In this document: one piece after another, positions 1 to 11,097 of the stretch | How positions within the stretch are numbered: the stretch's first letter is position 1 | Layout: each line of letters opens with the position of its first letter | From: Castanea sativa | Taxonomy: Eukaryota > Streptophyta > Magnoliopsida > Fagales > Fagaceae | NCBI RefSeq assembly: GCF_040712315.1 | Contig: NC_134016.1 | Span: 22,198,390-22,262,389, forward strand | Direction of reading: 5' to 3' | Length of the DNA stretch: 64,000 nt | Translations under genes and position numbers: made by a program | Notes under the pieces: model-generated | The model's database searches: none | What the model saw: the letters and a program-made list of their open reading frames with translations, nothing else | What the model was told of the DNA's origin: nothing

Positions 1-199
1 CATCTTCTGTGACTTTTCACATAAATCACATACTATGCATCTCATGGACTATATGATAATGTCCTAATATTCATGTTATCATTATTTTTAGATAAAAATA
101 AAACAACTTTATTAAACACAACATTAAGTCATACATAATGTCATACATAATAAAATACATAGCATCATACAACAGGATTTAAGGGCACACATCCTAACA
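1..199 (-). mobile_element. LTR of copia family B, copy B1 (partial)
   Basis: The right edge of a family B LTR, running off the left end of the window. It reads like the matching ends of the copies at 2496-3575, 17479-18855 and 61997-63381: an AT-rich tract, a GGATTTAAGGGCACA motif (plus-strand view) and a terminal CCTAACA, which is TGTTAGG on the minus strand. It stops exactly where the gag sequence of element A begins, so B1 inserted into that gag. Whether it is a solo LTR or the edge of a longer element lies outside the window. Confidence 0.85.
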
Positions 200-1398
200 C
201 CACATCACTAACTTCTTGGTGGCTAGCCTATAAAGCTTCTCATGGTTCTTAGAAAGCTTGTATAGTTTCCCATAGGCTGTATGGATATCATCTTGATAAT
301 CCATCTTTTCAAATTTAGGTTCCACCAATTCCTCTTCTTCATCCACATCTTCAACAACCCCTTCAGTAGGATTGACAGTGGCAGTGAAGGCATTCAAGAT
401 TTCGTCATCCTCATTGTCGGAATCATCCTCAAGCTCAGTGTCGCTTAAAGTAGCAGCTAGTGCCTTACTCTTCCCAATGCTCTTGAGATATGTGGGACAC
501 TCCTGCTTCATGTGACCGAAACCTTGACATCCGAAGCACTTGGGTCCTATGGGAACAGTGTACTGACCGCATTCCTTGCATCCTTCTTCCCTTTATCTTG
601 GCTCTTAAACTGAGAAGAACTAGATTGCCTACGGTCCTTGTCGAAGCCTTTTCCATTGACATTTTTCATGAATTTCTTGAATTTCCTGGTTATGTAGGAC
701 TTCATCTTAGAGTCTTCATCATCTGATGACTCATCTGTCTCACTGCTCTTGGCCTTTAGTACCATGCTCTTGCCTTTTCTCGACTTGCCAATTCTTGTCA
801 ATCCTAGCTCATAGTTTTGCAGATTACCAACCAGCTCAGTTAGAGGAATCTTGTCAATATCCTTTGATTCCTCTATCGCCGTGATCTTGGCATGGAATCT
901 CTCGAGTAGAGATTTGAGCACTTTCCTCACAATCTTGGGTTCAGGAATGATTTCCCCAAGATTGAAGGCTGAGTTCACTATGTCCTTGAACTTGGCATAG
1001 AACTCATCAAATGACTCATCCTCCTCCATCTTAATTTCTTCGAAGCTTGTAGTGAGCCTTTGTAGCTTTGAATCTTTGACAGCCTTTGTTCCCTCATAAG
1101 TTGTCTGGAGGATGGTCCATGCTTCCTTAGTAGTTTCAGTGGAGGATATCTTCTTGAACTCCTTATTAGTGACCGCACTGAATAAGGCATTCAATGCTCT
1201 GCTGTTGAAGTTTGCCGCCTTGATCTTAGCTTCATCCCAATTAGCTAGGGCTTCTTTAGGCTTGGTCCAACCTATCTCCAGAGTTTGCCACATCTTCTCA
1301 TCTAGAGACTACAAGAAAGCTCTCATGCGTACTTTCCAGTATGCATACTTAGTACCATCAAACAATGGAGGTATGATAAGAGATTGACCTCTATCCAT
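200..1398 (-). pseudogene. Ty1/copia gag of element A, broken
   Basis: Gag (capsid/nucleocapsid) of a copia retrotransposon, which would package element RNA into cytoplasmic particles. Reading from an ATG at 1398, the N-terminal part resembles the DUF4219/UBN2 gag family (motifs such as KEAWTILQTTYEG and DESFDEFYAKF), followed by a lysine- and serine-rich linker and a CCHC zinc knuckle (CFGCQGFGHMKQEC) near 500-540, then an acidic tail. An in-frame TAG lies at 1309-1311 and a frameshift near 588 separates the knuckle from the capsid part. The tail is cut by LTR B1 at 199. Protease and pol must lie outside the window if they survive. The primer site and LTR to the right fix the minus-strand direction. 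Confidence 0.9.
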
Positions 1399-1455
1399 GA
1401 CAAATAGGGGTCAATGGATCACACACAAAGATTAAATCCTAATCACAGTGTGCCC

Positions 1456-1467
1456 GCTCTGATACCA
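1456..1467 (-). other. Primer binding site of element A
   Basis: Read on the minus strand this is TGGTATCAGAGC, complementary to the 3' end of plant initiator Met-tRNA. It lies two bases beyond the LTR end and upstream of gag, as expected for a copia element. Confidence 0.93.
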
Positions 1468-1469
1468 CT

Positions 1470-2495
1470 TGATAGGCCAAAAACGTATTGACCCCTTGTG
1501 ATGGATTAATTAATTAATTAGCCAAGTTCAATTAATTAATCAATTTAACATGCAAAGCATGTGGTAGCACAAACAAATCACCAAATAAACTAAGTATGCA
1601 GTGAAAAATAAATAACACGGTGATTTGTTTATGAATGGGGAAAACCTACACGACACAAACCCCACTAGGTGAATTTAAGGTCACCACTCCCGAAACTCTA
1701 CTATTATCACAACAAGCGGTTACAAGTAAAGGAATCCCAAGTACCTTACCAACCTACAGTTGAACCCTTACCCCAAAACCCAATTGGACTTGTTTTGTAG
1801 TGACAGTTTCTCCTTTCAATGCACGGCTCCCAAGTACATGACTAACCAATTGCGCGGATCTTAGTACGCGACTTCAATCACCAACTAGAGAAGATTGTTG
1901 GCTGCAAAGTTCTTCAATTTTTCCGCACGATGAAGATTAAGAAGATGCTTGGTTACAAAACCATATGGTGCAAAGACACAGCAACTTCTTCACAAAAGAG
2001 ATGAACTAGGGCAAGAACTTCGTCTCAAGTTACAATTTGCATGAACAAGGATTTCTCAATGCTTGTGCAACTTGCCACCCTATGACGGCCCTTAAAATAA
2101 TCCTTTTATATGTCTAGGGTTAGGAGAAAAGAAGGCCCAAAGACACATCCATGGATTAGAATTAAAACAGAACTTGGAATCTGTTTTTCTTAAATCTCGA
2201 CAGCCATAGGTGTCAAGGTGCTGTCGAGCCTCGGGGCTAGAACAGCTTCTTAAAGCTCGATAGATGCAGCTGTCGAGCCAGCTGTTGGGCTTTAATGAAG
2301 AGCACTTCTCAACTTGTTTCTTGGACAGACTTGCATGGCTTTAACACTTGATCTTGAAACCTTGTTTCTTGAAGCATTAACCTCATCCTAAATCTACCCA
2401 ATTACAAGTAAAGTGCGTTTTGACAAAGGATTAGCCAATTACATAAATAATGAATGACATATGTTCTAAACAAGTGAAACACATATGTCCTAACA
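1470..2495 (-). mobile_element. 5' LTR of copia element A (A1)
   Basis: A 1026-bp LTR on the minus strand starting TGTTAGGACATATG (right edge) and ending CA beside the primer site (left edge). A TATA-like ATATAAAAGGA lies at about 2101-2112, minus strand. Related LTRs occur at 8971-9917 and 46289-47293. Its right edge abuts the interior of a family B LTR, so A appears to have inserted into that B LTR; CACAC at 2496-2500 is the possible target duplication, whose partner would be off-window. Confidence 0.88.
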
Positions 2496-3575
2496 CACAC
2501 CATTTTCATCCATTACAAAATTCTGTATGTTTCTCTCCTTATATATATATAACCGATTATCTAATTGGGCTAGCCTTTTTTGCCATTCCAATTGGGTTTT
2601 AGTATATGGCTTGGAGTGGGATCAAAAGAGACAAATAAGACACTAGCTATAATGGGTTTTGGGCCTTTCTATCAACTCTTGACAAGCTCAATATTACCAT
2701 TAATTATATTTAATACCATTATATAAATATAATTTTACTTTAGGCCTTATTAATAAATTATATGCTAAGAGTTTATTATACATTCAACCCCTTCATTAAA
2801 ATATTCGTAGTAATACAAAGTCATGAATGTTGACTACCACTTTGAAGATTACTACATCTTAATCCTTGAGTACCCGATTTAATCCTTTAAAATTCATCAT
2901 ATATTTATGAAATCTAATTTCATATATATATATATTAGTAAATTTTTACTAAAGTGGTTAGGCCTAACACTCTATATAACCAAACCCATTAAACTTATCT
3001 CAAGGGAATATTTTATATCTCTGTTAAGATATTATGAATTACATCTTGAGAATATATATTCCTTCAACATTGATCGTCACTTTAGATCTCACTTTTGATA
3101 TATCAAAGCAACCTATACTTCATGATCAAGTTCATTATTCTCTTAGGAATGAGAGTTCATGTAAATAGAAGTTGTGAGAATTAATATTCATTTGACAGTC
3201 GTTAGTAGAATAATAATTCTCACAGCGGTCCAGTTCAATATGTCTTAAAACTGAAAACATATCAACTAGAAGTCTCCACTTCCATGATCAAGACAAATTA
3301 TCTTAGTTGATATGTTATAGTCTTCACAGATGAAATGCTTAATTTCATCACCGACTACTTTTGAGTTTACAAAGAACTTGTGATTTATATCTTCTATGAC
3401 TAAATAACATAAATCAAATACTATGCATCTCAAAGACTATATGATAATATCCAAATATTCATTTTACCATTATTTTAGATAATAATAAAACAACTTTATT
3501 AATCAATACAAAATATCTTACATAATGTCATACATAGCATCATACAATAGGATTTAAAGGGCACATATTCTAACA
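2496..3575 (-). mobile_element. 3' LTR of copia element B (B2), part
   Basis: Family B LTR missing its left (3') end, which was separated by the insertion of element A at 2495. The remaining part aligns along its length with the B copies near 18 kb and 62 kb. The right edge reads TGTTAGAATATGTGCCC on the minus strand and is preceded by a purine tract at 3576-3590, so this is the 3' LTR of the pol-bearing element to its right. A small ORF at 2907-3098 has no coding support. Confidence 0.87.
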
Positions 3576-3590
3576 ATCCCCCACTTGCCC
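3576..3590 (-). other. Polypurine tract of element B
   Basis: Minus-strand GGGCAAGTGGGGGAT lies directly before the LTR start. This is the usual plus-strand DNA priming site of copia elements and fixes the direction of element B. Confidence 0.85.
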
Positions 3591-3594
3591 TAAA

Positions 3595-5370
3595 TACTAT
3601 TATGCACTAATCTAACTCCCATTTCCTCTAAATATGACTCAAAACTCCTTTGGGGCAAGACTTTGGTAAAGGGATCTGCTAGATTATTTGCACTATCAAT
3701 TTTTGCTACTACTACATCTCCTCGAGCAACAATGTCTCGGATGATGTGGCACTTTCTTTAAATATGCTTTCCTTTCTTGTGATTTCTTGGATCCTTGGAT
3801 TGTACAACCACTCCACTACTGTTGTAGAACAATGTGATAGGAACTTGTTCCATTCTCACAACACCAAGATCATAAATGAATTTCTTGGGTTAAACAGCTT
3901 CCTTTGCCGCTTCACAAGCAATAATATATTCAGCTTCCATGGTGGAGTCGACAATACAAGATTGCTTAACACTCTTCCAACTTATGGCTCCACTTCCAAG
4001 GTGAACACACAATCAGAAGTGGACTTTCTGAAATCAAGATCTGACTGAAAATCAGAATCTGTCTAACCAATAGGTATCAAGTCCTCACATCGATAAACTA
4101 GCATATAGTCTCTCGTTCTCCTTAGATACTTAAGAATATGTTTTCCAGCCTCCCAATGTTTTGGTCCTGGATTTGATTGATATCGGCTGACTATGCCAAC
4201 TGAATAACAGATTTCTAGCCTAGTACATAGCATGGCATACATGAGACTTCCCATTGTAGAAGCATAAGGAACTTGTCTCATTGTCTTTTCCTCTTTAAGA
4301 GTCTTAGGCCTTTGATCATCAGACAAAGTAAGTCCATGTCTGAAAGGGAGTAATCCTCTTTTGGAATTTTTCATTTTAAACCGTTTTAGAACCTTATTTA
4401 TATATCCAGCTTGTGACAAGCCTAACATTTTATTCTTTCAATCTCGCCAAAGCTTGATCCCTAAAATATAGTTAGCTTCGCCTAAGTCCTTCATATCAAA
4501 TTTGCTTGACAAAAAAATCTTTACTGATGACATTACCCCTACATCATTTCCAATGAGTATAATATCATCAACATAAAGCATTAGGAACATTACTACTTTA
4601 TCTCGATGTCTTTTGTACACACATGGTTCATCTAGATTTTGTTCAAAACCAAATGACTTGATTGCTTAATCAAATTTGATGTTCCATGATCTAGATGCTT
4701 GCTTAAGTCCATAAATGGACATTTTCAACTTGTATACCATATGCTCTTAGTTCTTTGCTATGAAACCTTCTAGTTGCATCATATAGATTTATTCTTCAAG
4801 ATTGCCATTAAGAAATGTAGTCTTGACATCCATTTTCTGAATCTCATAATCATAATGAGCAGCAATGGATAAGATAATTCTGATAGATTTAAGCACTGCT
4901 ATTGGCGAAAAAGTTTCCTCATAGTCAATACCTTCCTTTTGTGTATACCCTTTGGCCACTAGCCTTACTTTAAAGGTTTCAACCTTTCCATCTATCCCTC
5001 TCTTTCTCTTGTAAACCCATTTGCAAACAACAGGTTTAATGCTGTTAGACGCCTTTACAAGATCCCAAACTGGATTGGAATACATTGAATCCAATTCAAA
5101 TTTCATAGCTTTAATCCAATGAGGTGCATCTATATCTTTCATTGCCTATTCATAAGTGTAAGTATCAAATTCAGCCTCTTTTGAGATAGCTTCATAAGTT
5201 TCTCCCAGACCTATAAATCTTACAGGTGGCCAAACAATTCTCCCACTACGACGAGGCACTTGTGTACTAGTCATCTCATGAGTAGAATCTTGTGGTGTAT
5301 CTAATACAGCCACATCATCCTTAGTTTCATTTATTGATTGTTCAATTACAAGTTCAATTACATCCACATC
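3595..5370 (-). pseudogene. Ty1/copia pol (RT-RNase H) of element B, broken
   Basis: The C-terminal half of a copia polyprotein. On the minus strand, in order: the integrase-RT linker (SGRIVWPPVRFIGLGE), the RT start (WKVK-type region, KWVYKRKRGIDGKV, KGYTQKEGIDYEETFSPIA), the catalytic YVDDIIL near 4550, the RT connection, and RNase H (STMEAEYIIACEA; NLADPFTKVL). Stops occur near 5144, 4740, 4665, 4436 and 4062, with others in the RNase H part. Gag, protease and the integrase core are absent: at 5371 the sequence passes into a TRIM-like repeat. A related pol fragment on the plus strand ends the window at 63382-64000. Confidence 0.9.
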
Positions 5371-5975
5371 ATCACTAAGCTTCTTTCTTTGCTCATAACA
5401 CAACATCAAAACTCCCAAAACTTACTATTCTTCATAAACTGAAATTGGAGGGGAAAAACCCGATGTGGGACTCATCACACACCCACACACATCATACAAA
5501 AAATCAAATTGGGACATCACAATCTCCCCCACTTAAATCTCTAATCTTCTCGTTAGGGCCCACTTTGCGGAGTAGTGTCTCCGAGTCTAAACGGAGTTAC
5601 CGGGGCGGCTCTGATACCATTAAAATTGTCACGCCTCGAACCCAACCATAAAGATAGGTACGTGACAATGACCGCACGCTTATAAAGTAATCACCCTTCA
5701 AGTATGCAAGGCCTTCATAGCACTAAAACTTATCCTCAAAATTTTCTTCAAATAAATTAATAATATCTCAAAAATTTCTTTATGAATAGATCTTCAATAA
5801 TTTAAAAGGAACAAAATCCAAACCTCATGTACATATTGCAAATTGGCCAAAAGATATAAGACTATTACAAGGCCATCTAATTCCAAAATCACTAAGCTTC
5901 TTTCCTTGCTCACAACACGATATCAGAACTCCCAAAACTTGCTATTCTTCACAATATGAAATTGGAAGGGAAAAA
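5371..5975 (-). mobile_element. TRIM-like LTR retrotransposon fragment
   Basis: Two direct repeats of 88 bp (5371-5458 and 5888-5975, about ten differences by eye) flank a tiny interior. On the minus strand a primer site TGGTATCAGAGC (5608-5619) is followed within about 75 bp by a purine tract AAGTGGGGGAGAT (5522-5534) and then TGTGATGTCCC, a likely 3' LTR start at 5521. Such closely spaced signals with no coding room fit a terminal-repeat retrotransposon in miniature. The outer LTR parts do not align well and no target duplication was found, so it is incomplete. ORFs inside are not coding. Confidence 0.55.
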
Positions 5976-6189
5976 GGGGGTGAGTTGACAACTCAATAAG
6001 TAACCAAAGTCCTAATAAGTTGAATTGAATATATAGGCACAGATCCCATACAAGTCAGAATTCGTGCACTTATCCTTCAGGAGTTGAACATGCAGGCACA
6101 TCATACAGAACATATCCTATGGGAATTGAACATGTAGGTGCAGTAAAAGAGGTAGAGATAGAGATAGAGATAGAGACCAAGGACGGGTG
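5976..6189. other. Unassigned spacer with AGAGAT repeats
   Basis: Low-complexity AT-rich DNA with no gene. A short tandem repeat (TAGAGA, about five units) lies near 6150-6176 just before homology to the D LTR begins. Two imperfect copies of a TTGAACATG-AGGCAC phrase (about 6085 and 6128) hint at a local duplication. Confidence 0.5.
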
Positions 6190-6445
6190 TTCTTTCTCAT
6201 GGAGTGTTGGGCTTGAACACTTTGTGCAGAGGTTGTTCTAGCCATACGACATTTGTTAGGTTGTTGTATCTAGGGGAGAAAAGTTATAAAAAAAAAGTTT
6301 GCATCGATTATAAAATTTAGCCAACCAAAGGCTTGAATCTCCTTAAAGAGAGTCTCAGTCCAAATAGTGTTGTGTATTTTATATTCTCAAATGAATAATA
6401 TTCAAAAGTATCATTCAGTTTCTCTTTGTGTTATTTCCGTTATTA
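6190..6445 (+). mobile_element. 5' LTR remnant of copia element D
   Basis: The 3' part of an LTR. It aligns with 11680-11948 through phrases such as GTGTTCTTT, TTGTGCA-AGGTTGTTCTAG and TAGTGTTGTGTATTTT. The upstream two-thirds seen in the 3' LTR is missing and no primer site follows, so the 5' end and the leader plus most of gag were deleted. Confidence 0.75.
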
Positions 6446-6755
6446 TTGTAAAGGGTAATTCCACTGCAAAGGTAAACCTTATTTCTGTAAATAATAATAT
6501 GCCAAAAAATTATTTTCCTAGAAATGGTTTATTGAAGCCTAAAAAGAGAGTTTTCAAAAATAATAATAGACCTCAAGGAAGGGGAAAGCCAAACAAAAAT
6601 TACAATAAGAACCAAGGCCCCCCTTCACAAGATCAATTTAATAGATCTTGTTTTGTCCGTGACAAGAGTGGGCATATTGCTTGATTTTGCAAATTTTGGA
6701 AACATGAATCTGTTCAGCAAGTTATCTTAACCAAAGAGCCTTTAGTGGCTGTGAT
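6446..6755 (+). pseudogene. Copia D gag C-terminus with degenerate zinc knuckle
   Basis: A basic, asparagine-rich nucleocapsid tail (KPKKRVFKNNNRPQGRGKP) followed by a CCHC-type knuckle. The knuckle is damaged: its second Cys is Asp-flanked Arg (CFVRDKSGHIA) and a stop precedes the last Cys. The frame then runs into a transposon at 6756. Removing that element and one copy of CTGTGAT reconnects this frame to the protease region at 7717, so both belong to one polyprotein. Confidence 0.72.
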
Positions 6756-7708
6756 CATAGTTGTCAGTATTGTATGATACGTATCGTACACAATACATAT
6801 CGTACGATACGTATTGTATCATGTGTAAAAAGTTTCGTATCATATCAGCATATTGTAAGTGCTCATGAATCGTATGATACCGTGTGCATATCGTATGAAT
6901 CATATCATATCATATGATACATAGAAAAATGCTTTAAAATGAGATTTTTTTGTTAAAATTTGTACTTTTATTTGAATCTAACAAGTTGTTAGAATTGTTT
7001 TTAACACAAAATTATTAGGTTACTTAACTTGGCCTAATAAAATAACATATTTATAAGTTTTTCCCCCTCTCTTTCTCTTACAAAATTTTGGAATACACAG
7101 TACACACTTACATTTCACTTTAATATTTGCAAATTTATTCTCTATACTATGAATAAGTTATTAATTGACAATATAATTATTTTTTATTTTTGTCATTATT
7201 TTTATAAGTACAAGAAACTAGATTGCCAATAAGAATTTTTTTTTAATTATTAAAATAAAAAGAATAAGAAGAGATAGTAAATGTTAATGACGATGAAGAA
7301 AATTTTAATGAAAATATAAGTTTACAAAATGATAAAAATGATGATAGCATTGACTTGGATGGGGTTTATTAGGCAATATGATGAAAATAAATTATTAATT
7401 TTGGGTCATTTGTGATATATTATCACTTTTGAATTTAAACAATTTGAATGTGTATGTTATAAACACATGACATTTCGATTTATTTAGTTAACTTGTTAAA
7501 TATTATTACATAAGTGATGAATAAATTAGTAATTAGTTGAATACATTTAAAATTTATAATGAATATACCACTTATATATGTATATTTATAATTTTTTTAT
7601 AAATTTTATTAAGTGTTTGTGTATCTTACGATACATGATACGATACGATACACGATAAGGAAAAATAAAAAATCGATTCATGATGCGATTCACGTTTTGA
7701 CAACTATA
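6756..7708. mobile_element. hAT-like MITE inside copia D
   Basis: A 953-bp AT-rich non-coding insertion. The ends read CATAGTTGTCA and, inverted at the other side, TATAGTTGTCA (10 of 11 match). The flanks carry CTGTGAT at 6749-6755 and 7710-7716 (7 bp perfect, 8 bp with one mismatch), a size that fits hAT elements. The subterminal regions are crowded with self-complementary CGATACG/CGTATCG motifs (6770-6900 and 7622-7695). No transposase frame is present. Excision with one repeat restores the host polyprotein frame exactly. Confidence 0.78.
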
Positions 7709-7716
7709 ACTGTGAT

Positions 7717-8265
7717 TATAGACATCAATATGATGCAATATGTTGAAGGGTGGTGGGCAGATTCTAGTTCTAATAGGCATGTCTGCTATGGCAAAGATTG
7801 ATTCAAGTTGTACACTACTTTTAAAGAAGAGAAAACATTTATGGTTGGTGACTCTAGCAAAACCAAGGTTCTTGGGAGTAGTGAGGTTGATTTGAAATTC
7901 ACTTCTAGACATGTACTAACATTGAAAGATGTGCTTTACACTCTGCCAATGAGAGAGAGTTTGACGTTAAGCTTTTTACTTAACAAGGCTGGCTTTATGC
8001 AGACTATGGAATCTAATAATTATGTAATCACTAAAAATGGATTATTTGTGGCCAAGGGTTATGCTTGTGATGGAATGTTTAAGTCAAATGTTAAGAATAA
8101 TAAAGCATCTACTAGGTCAATTTATATGCTTTCTTCTATTAATTTTTGGCATGCTCGTTTATGTCATATAAATAGTAGATATATGGGAATCATGAGTAGT
8201 TTAAGATTAATTCCAAGACTGTCAAAAGATTTTGAAAAGTGTGAAAAAAGTTTAAACCGGATGGA
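7717..8265 (+). pseudogene. Copia D protease and pre-integrase region, broken
   Basis: The protease motif reads [12 protein letters not shown], where family members have WxxDSGA, so the catalytic Gly is Ser. A stop at about 7799-7801 follows. After it come the protease body ([22 protein letters not shown]) and the GAG_pre-integrase zinc region with the paired HARLCH-type motif ([15 protein letters not shown]). The second half of the integrase zinc finger and the entire DDE core are deleted: at about 8250 the text jumps to the start of RT. The remaining copia D domains follow at 8266. Confidence 0.85.
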
Positions 8266-10502
8266 TCGATAGATAAATTTAAAGCTAGATTTGTTACAAA
8301 AGGCTTTAAACAAAAAGTTGATATTGATTTCTTTGATACATTTTCTCTGGTAATAAGAATTACATCTATTAGATTGTTAATTGCTATTGCTGCAATATTT
8401 TATTTGAAAATTATCAAATGGGTGTAAAACTAATTTTCTAAATAGGGACCTAGAGAGAGAGATTTATATGGACTAACTTGAAGGCTTTGTAGATCCTGAA
8501 CAAGAAAGTAAGGTATGTAAGCTAATTAAATCCCTATATGGCTTAAAACTGGCACCTAGAGAGTGACATGGAAAGTTTGATGCTTGCATCATTGTGAATA
8601 AATATAAATCAAATGAATGTGAGTAATGTATTTATTCTAAATCATGGAATAATTTACATGTTATTATTAGCTTCTATGTGGATGATATGTTGATTTTTGG
8701 CTCATATATGCATGTTATAAATGCGACAAAAAATATACATAAAATCCATTTTGATCTTAAAGATCTTAGTGAGGCTAATTTTATTTTGGACATAAAAATT
8801 ATAAAAACATGTTATGGAATATTTCTTGATCAATCACATTATGTTGAGAAAATATAGTTTTCATTATCACAAAAGGATTATGCTAGTATTGTTGGTAGTT
8901 TGCATTATGCTATTGATTGTACTAGACCTGTCATAGCATATGTAGTATGAGTGCTTAGTAGATTTACTAGTGTTGGGAAATTTAGACCTTGGTTGATAGA
9001 ATTAACAAGTTTTAAACCCAAGTTGTTAATTAGGTTTATTATGAATAAAACTTGTTAAAATAACAAACATTAATATCATGTCAAAATCATGTGTAGCGGA
9101 AAAGTAAATAAACAAGATATGATGACCCAGGAAAAATAATTAAACAAACTAATTTCACAGTAAAAAACCTGGGAGGAAACCTTCTCGAAAAAAAATTCAC
9201 TATAGTAAAGAGAAGTTTCAGATCTAGTACAAAACTTTTGTCTCTAGACTTTACAATCCCTGTAGATGAACTTACAGCAGAAACCTTCTATTGCTTCAAA
9301 TTCTCTAAACTCTTCAATATATGAAGCCACCCTTTTATGTACGGATCCCAGTACATGACTAACTCCTTTGCACGAATCTCAATACGTGACTCACTCACCA
9401 ACTTGAGGAAGAAGAATGTTGGGTGTAAAGTTCTTCACTTTATTAACAATGAAGATCAAGAAGCACTTGGTTACAAAATCCTAAGGTGCAAAGACCCAGT
9501 AGCTTCTTTTAGAGAGAATAAGGCATCAGTCACCTTTTGCATATGTTCTCCTTGTATTCTCACATGTAACGGCCTTTAAAATAAGCCTTATATATGTCTA
9601 AGGTTGTGAGAAAAGAAACCCTACACAAATACATAAGTATGGGCTGAAAATCAAATCTGGAAATCTGAATTTCATAGTTCTCAATAGATACCTCGATAGA
9701 TAACTATCTATTGAGCTTTAATGAATCAGCACTTTTGCACTTGTTTCTTAGACAAATTTGCATGTCTTCAATACTAGACTTGAACTCTTGTTCTTTGAAG
9801 TATTAAACACATCCTAGATCTACCTAAATACAAGTAAAGTGCATTTTGTCAAATATTTAGCCAATTACATAACATGTTGACATATGTTCCTAACATCAAA
9901 TTACATATGTCCTAACAACTAGCAAGCCTATTAGAGATCATTTGCTAGCTATTGAGCGAGTCATGAGATCTTTAATTAGTACCAAAAGTTATGGCTTATT
10001 TTATAAAAAGTATCTTGCTGTGATTGAAGCTTTTAGTGTTGCCAATTGGAATACTTTGTCAGGTGATTCTCTCTCCACTGCTGGTTATATTTTTACCTTA
10101 GGTAGTGGTGCTATTTGTTGGAAATCTAAAAAGCAAACAATAATTGGCAAGTCAACAATGGAAGCTAAATTAATAGCATTAGCTTTAGTTAGTGAAGAGG
10201 CATATTGGCTTAGAGATTTGTTATATAAAATTTCACTTTGGGAAAAGCCAATTCCACCTATATTAATTCATTGTGATAGCACTACCATAATTGGTAGAGT
10301 TAAAAACCATTATTATAATGATAAATCCAGACTTATAAGAAGAAACCTCATTACCGTGCGATCTTATTTGAGTAGTGGCATCATAACTATGGATTATGTT
10401 AAATCTAATGATAATCTTACAGATCCATTTACCAAGACCTTGGCAAAAGATAGGGTTTGGAATACATCGAGGGGGATGGGACTAAAGTCTATAGATTCAT
10501 AA
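8266..10502 (+). pseudogene. Copia D reverse transcriptase and RNase H, broken and interrupted
   Basis: RT begins at KFKARFVTKGFKQ, passes DLEREIYMD and YGLKLAPRE, and includes the catalytic FYVDDMLIFGS near 8680, with several stops. At 8970 it is split by a solo LTR (8971-9917). The frame resumes at 9923 (KPIRDHLLAIERVMR) and continues through RNase H (ANWNTLSGDSLSTAGYIF, STMEAKLIALAL, HCDSTTIIGR, NLTDPFTKTLAKDRVW) to a stop at 10500-10502. The 9942-10502 frame of about 186 residues is open. Catalytic positions appear altered (VANWN in place of the common DADWN), so it is unlikely to be active. Confidence 0.9.
8971..9917 (-). mobile_element. Solo LTR, A-related family (A2), in copia D
   Basis: A 947-bp LTR bounded by TGTTGGG (left) and CCTAACA (right), flanked by a perfect 5-bp duplication ACTAG (8966-8970, 9918-9922). 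Its body aligns with A1 on the same strand (phrases around the TATA-like element at 9585-9596 and the CTATCTATTGAG region), but its outer 3' end differs, so it is a sister subfamily. No internal sequence remains, so it most likely arose by LTR-LTR recombination. The small ORF at 9337-9579 is not coding. Confidence 0.92.
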
Positions 10503-11097
10503 GCCATGTATGAGGATACCTAACATAAGGACCAGATATCCTGAGAATTGGGTTCAATGGGAAAAATGAACCATACGATGGTTGTAAGAAATGCACTATT
10601 TCTTTCTTTATTTATTTATTTTGTAAATAATTTTAAAATTTTCATCCCTATGATGTAAGTGCATTTATCTTGTAATGTGGAGAGGTTAAGTAAAAAACTC
10701 TTAATGAAATATGTAGCTCGTATGAGTGGGGTGTTAGAATTACAGCAGCACCCTTGACAAAATTTCACCTATGTGAGCGTGGGGGTAGGGCCGCTCCCTC
10801 TGAGATTTGGACTTAATCTCAAATACACTCATGAAACTGGAATTAGCACACAATGGTAAACTGCTAGCTATGAAAACTCATGTCAACACCTGGGTTGTTA
10901 TGTGTAACCAATGATGCTTAATTTCCCTAAAACAGCCCTAGTTCAAGTTGGAGACCACTACAACTTTGGAGTTGAGATTGCCATTTTATTAACTGAAGGT
11001 TTAATGCAGAGCACACCTTCATGAAGCATAGTGACCCATCTTTGCCTAGTAATCTCTCTTTAACTAATAAAATTTAATATTAAAACGAGTAGGGGAT
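10503..11097 (+). other. 3' untranslated interior and polypurine tract of copia D
   Basis: Non-coding sequence between the RNase H stop and the 3' LTR, ending in the purine-rich GAGTAGGGGAT just before the LTR (about 11087-11097). This layout is normal for copia elements. No ORF is supported. Confidence 0.7.

Noticed and set aside
9337..9579. 80-residue frame in the solo LTR at 9 kb
   Set aside because: It lies within LTR sequence shared with A1 in which no frame is conserved.
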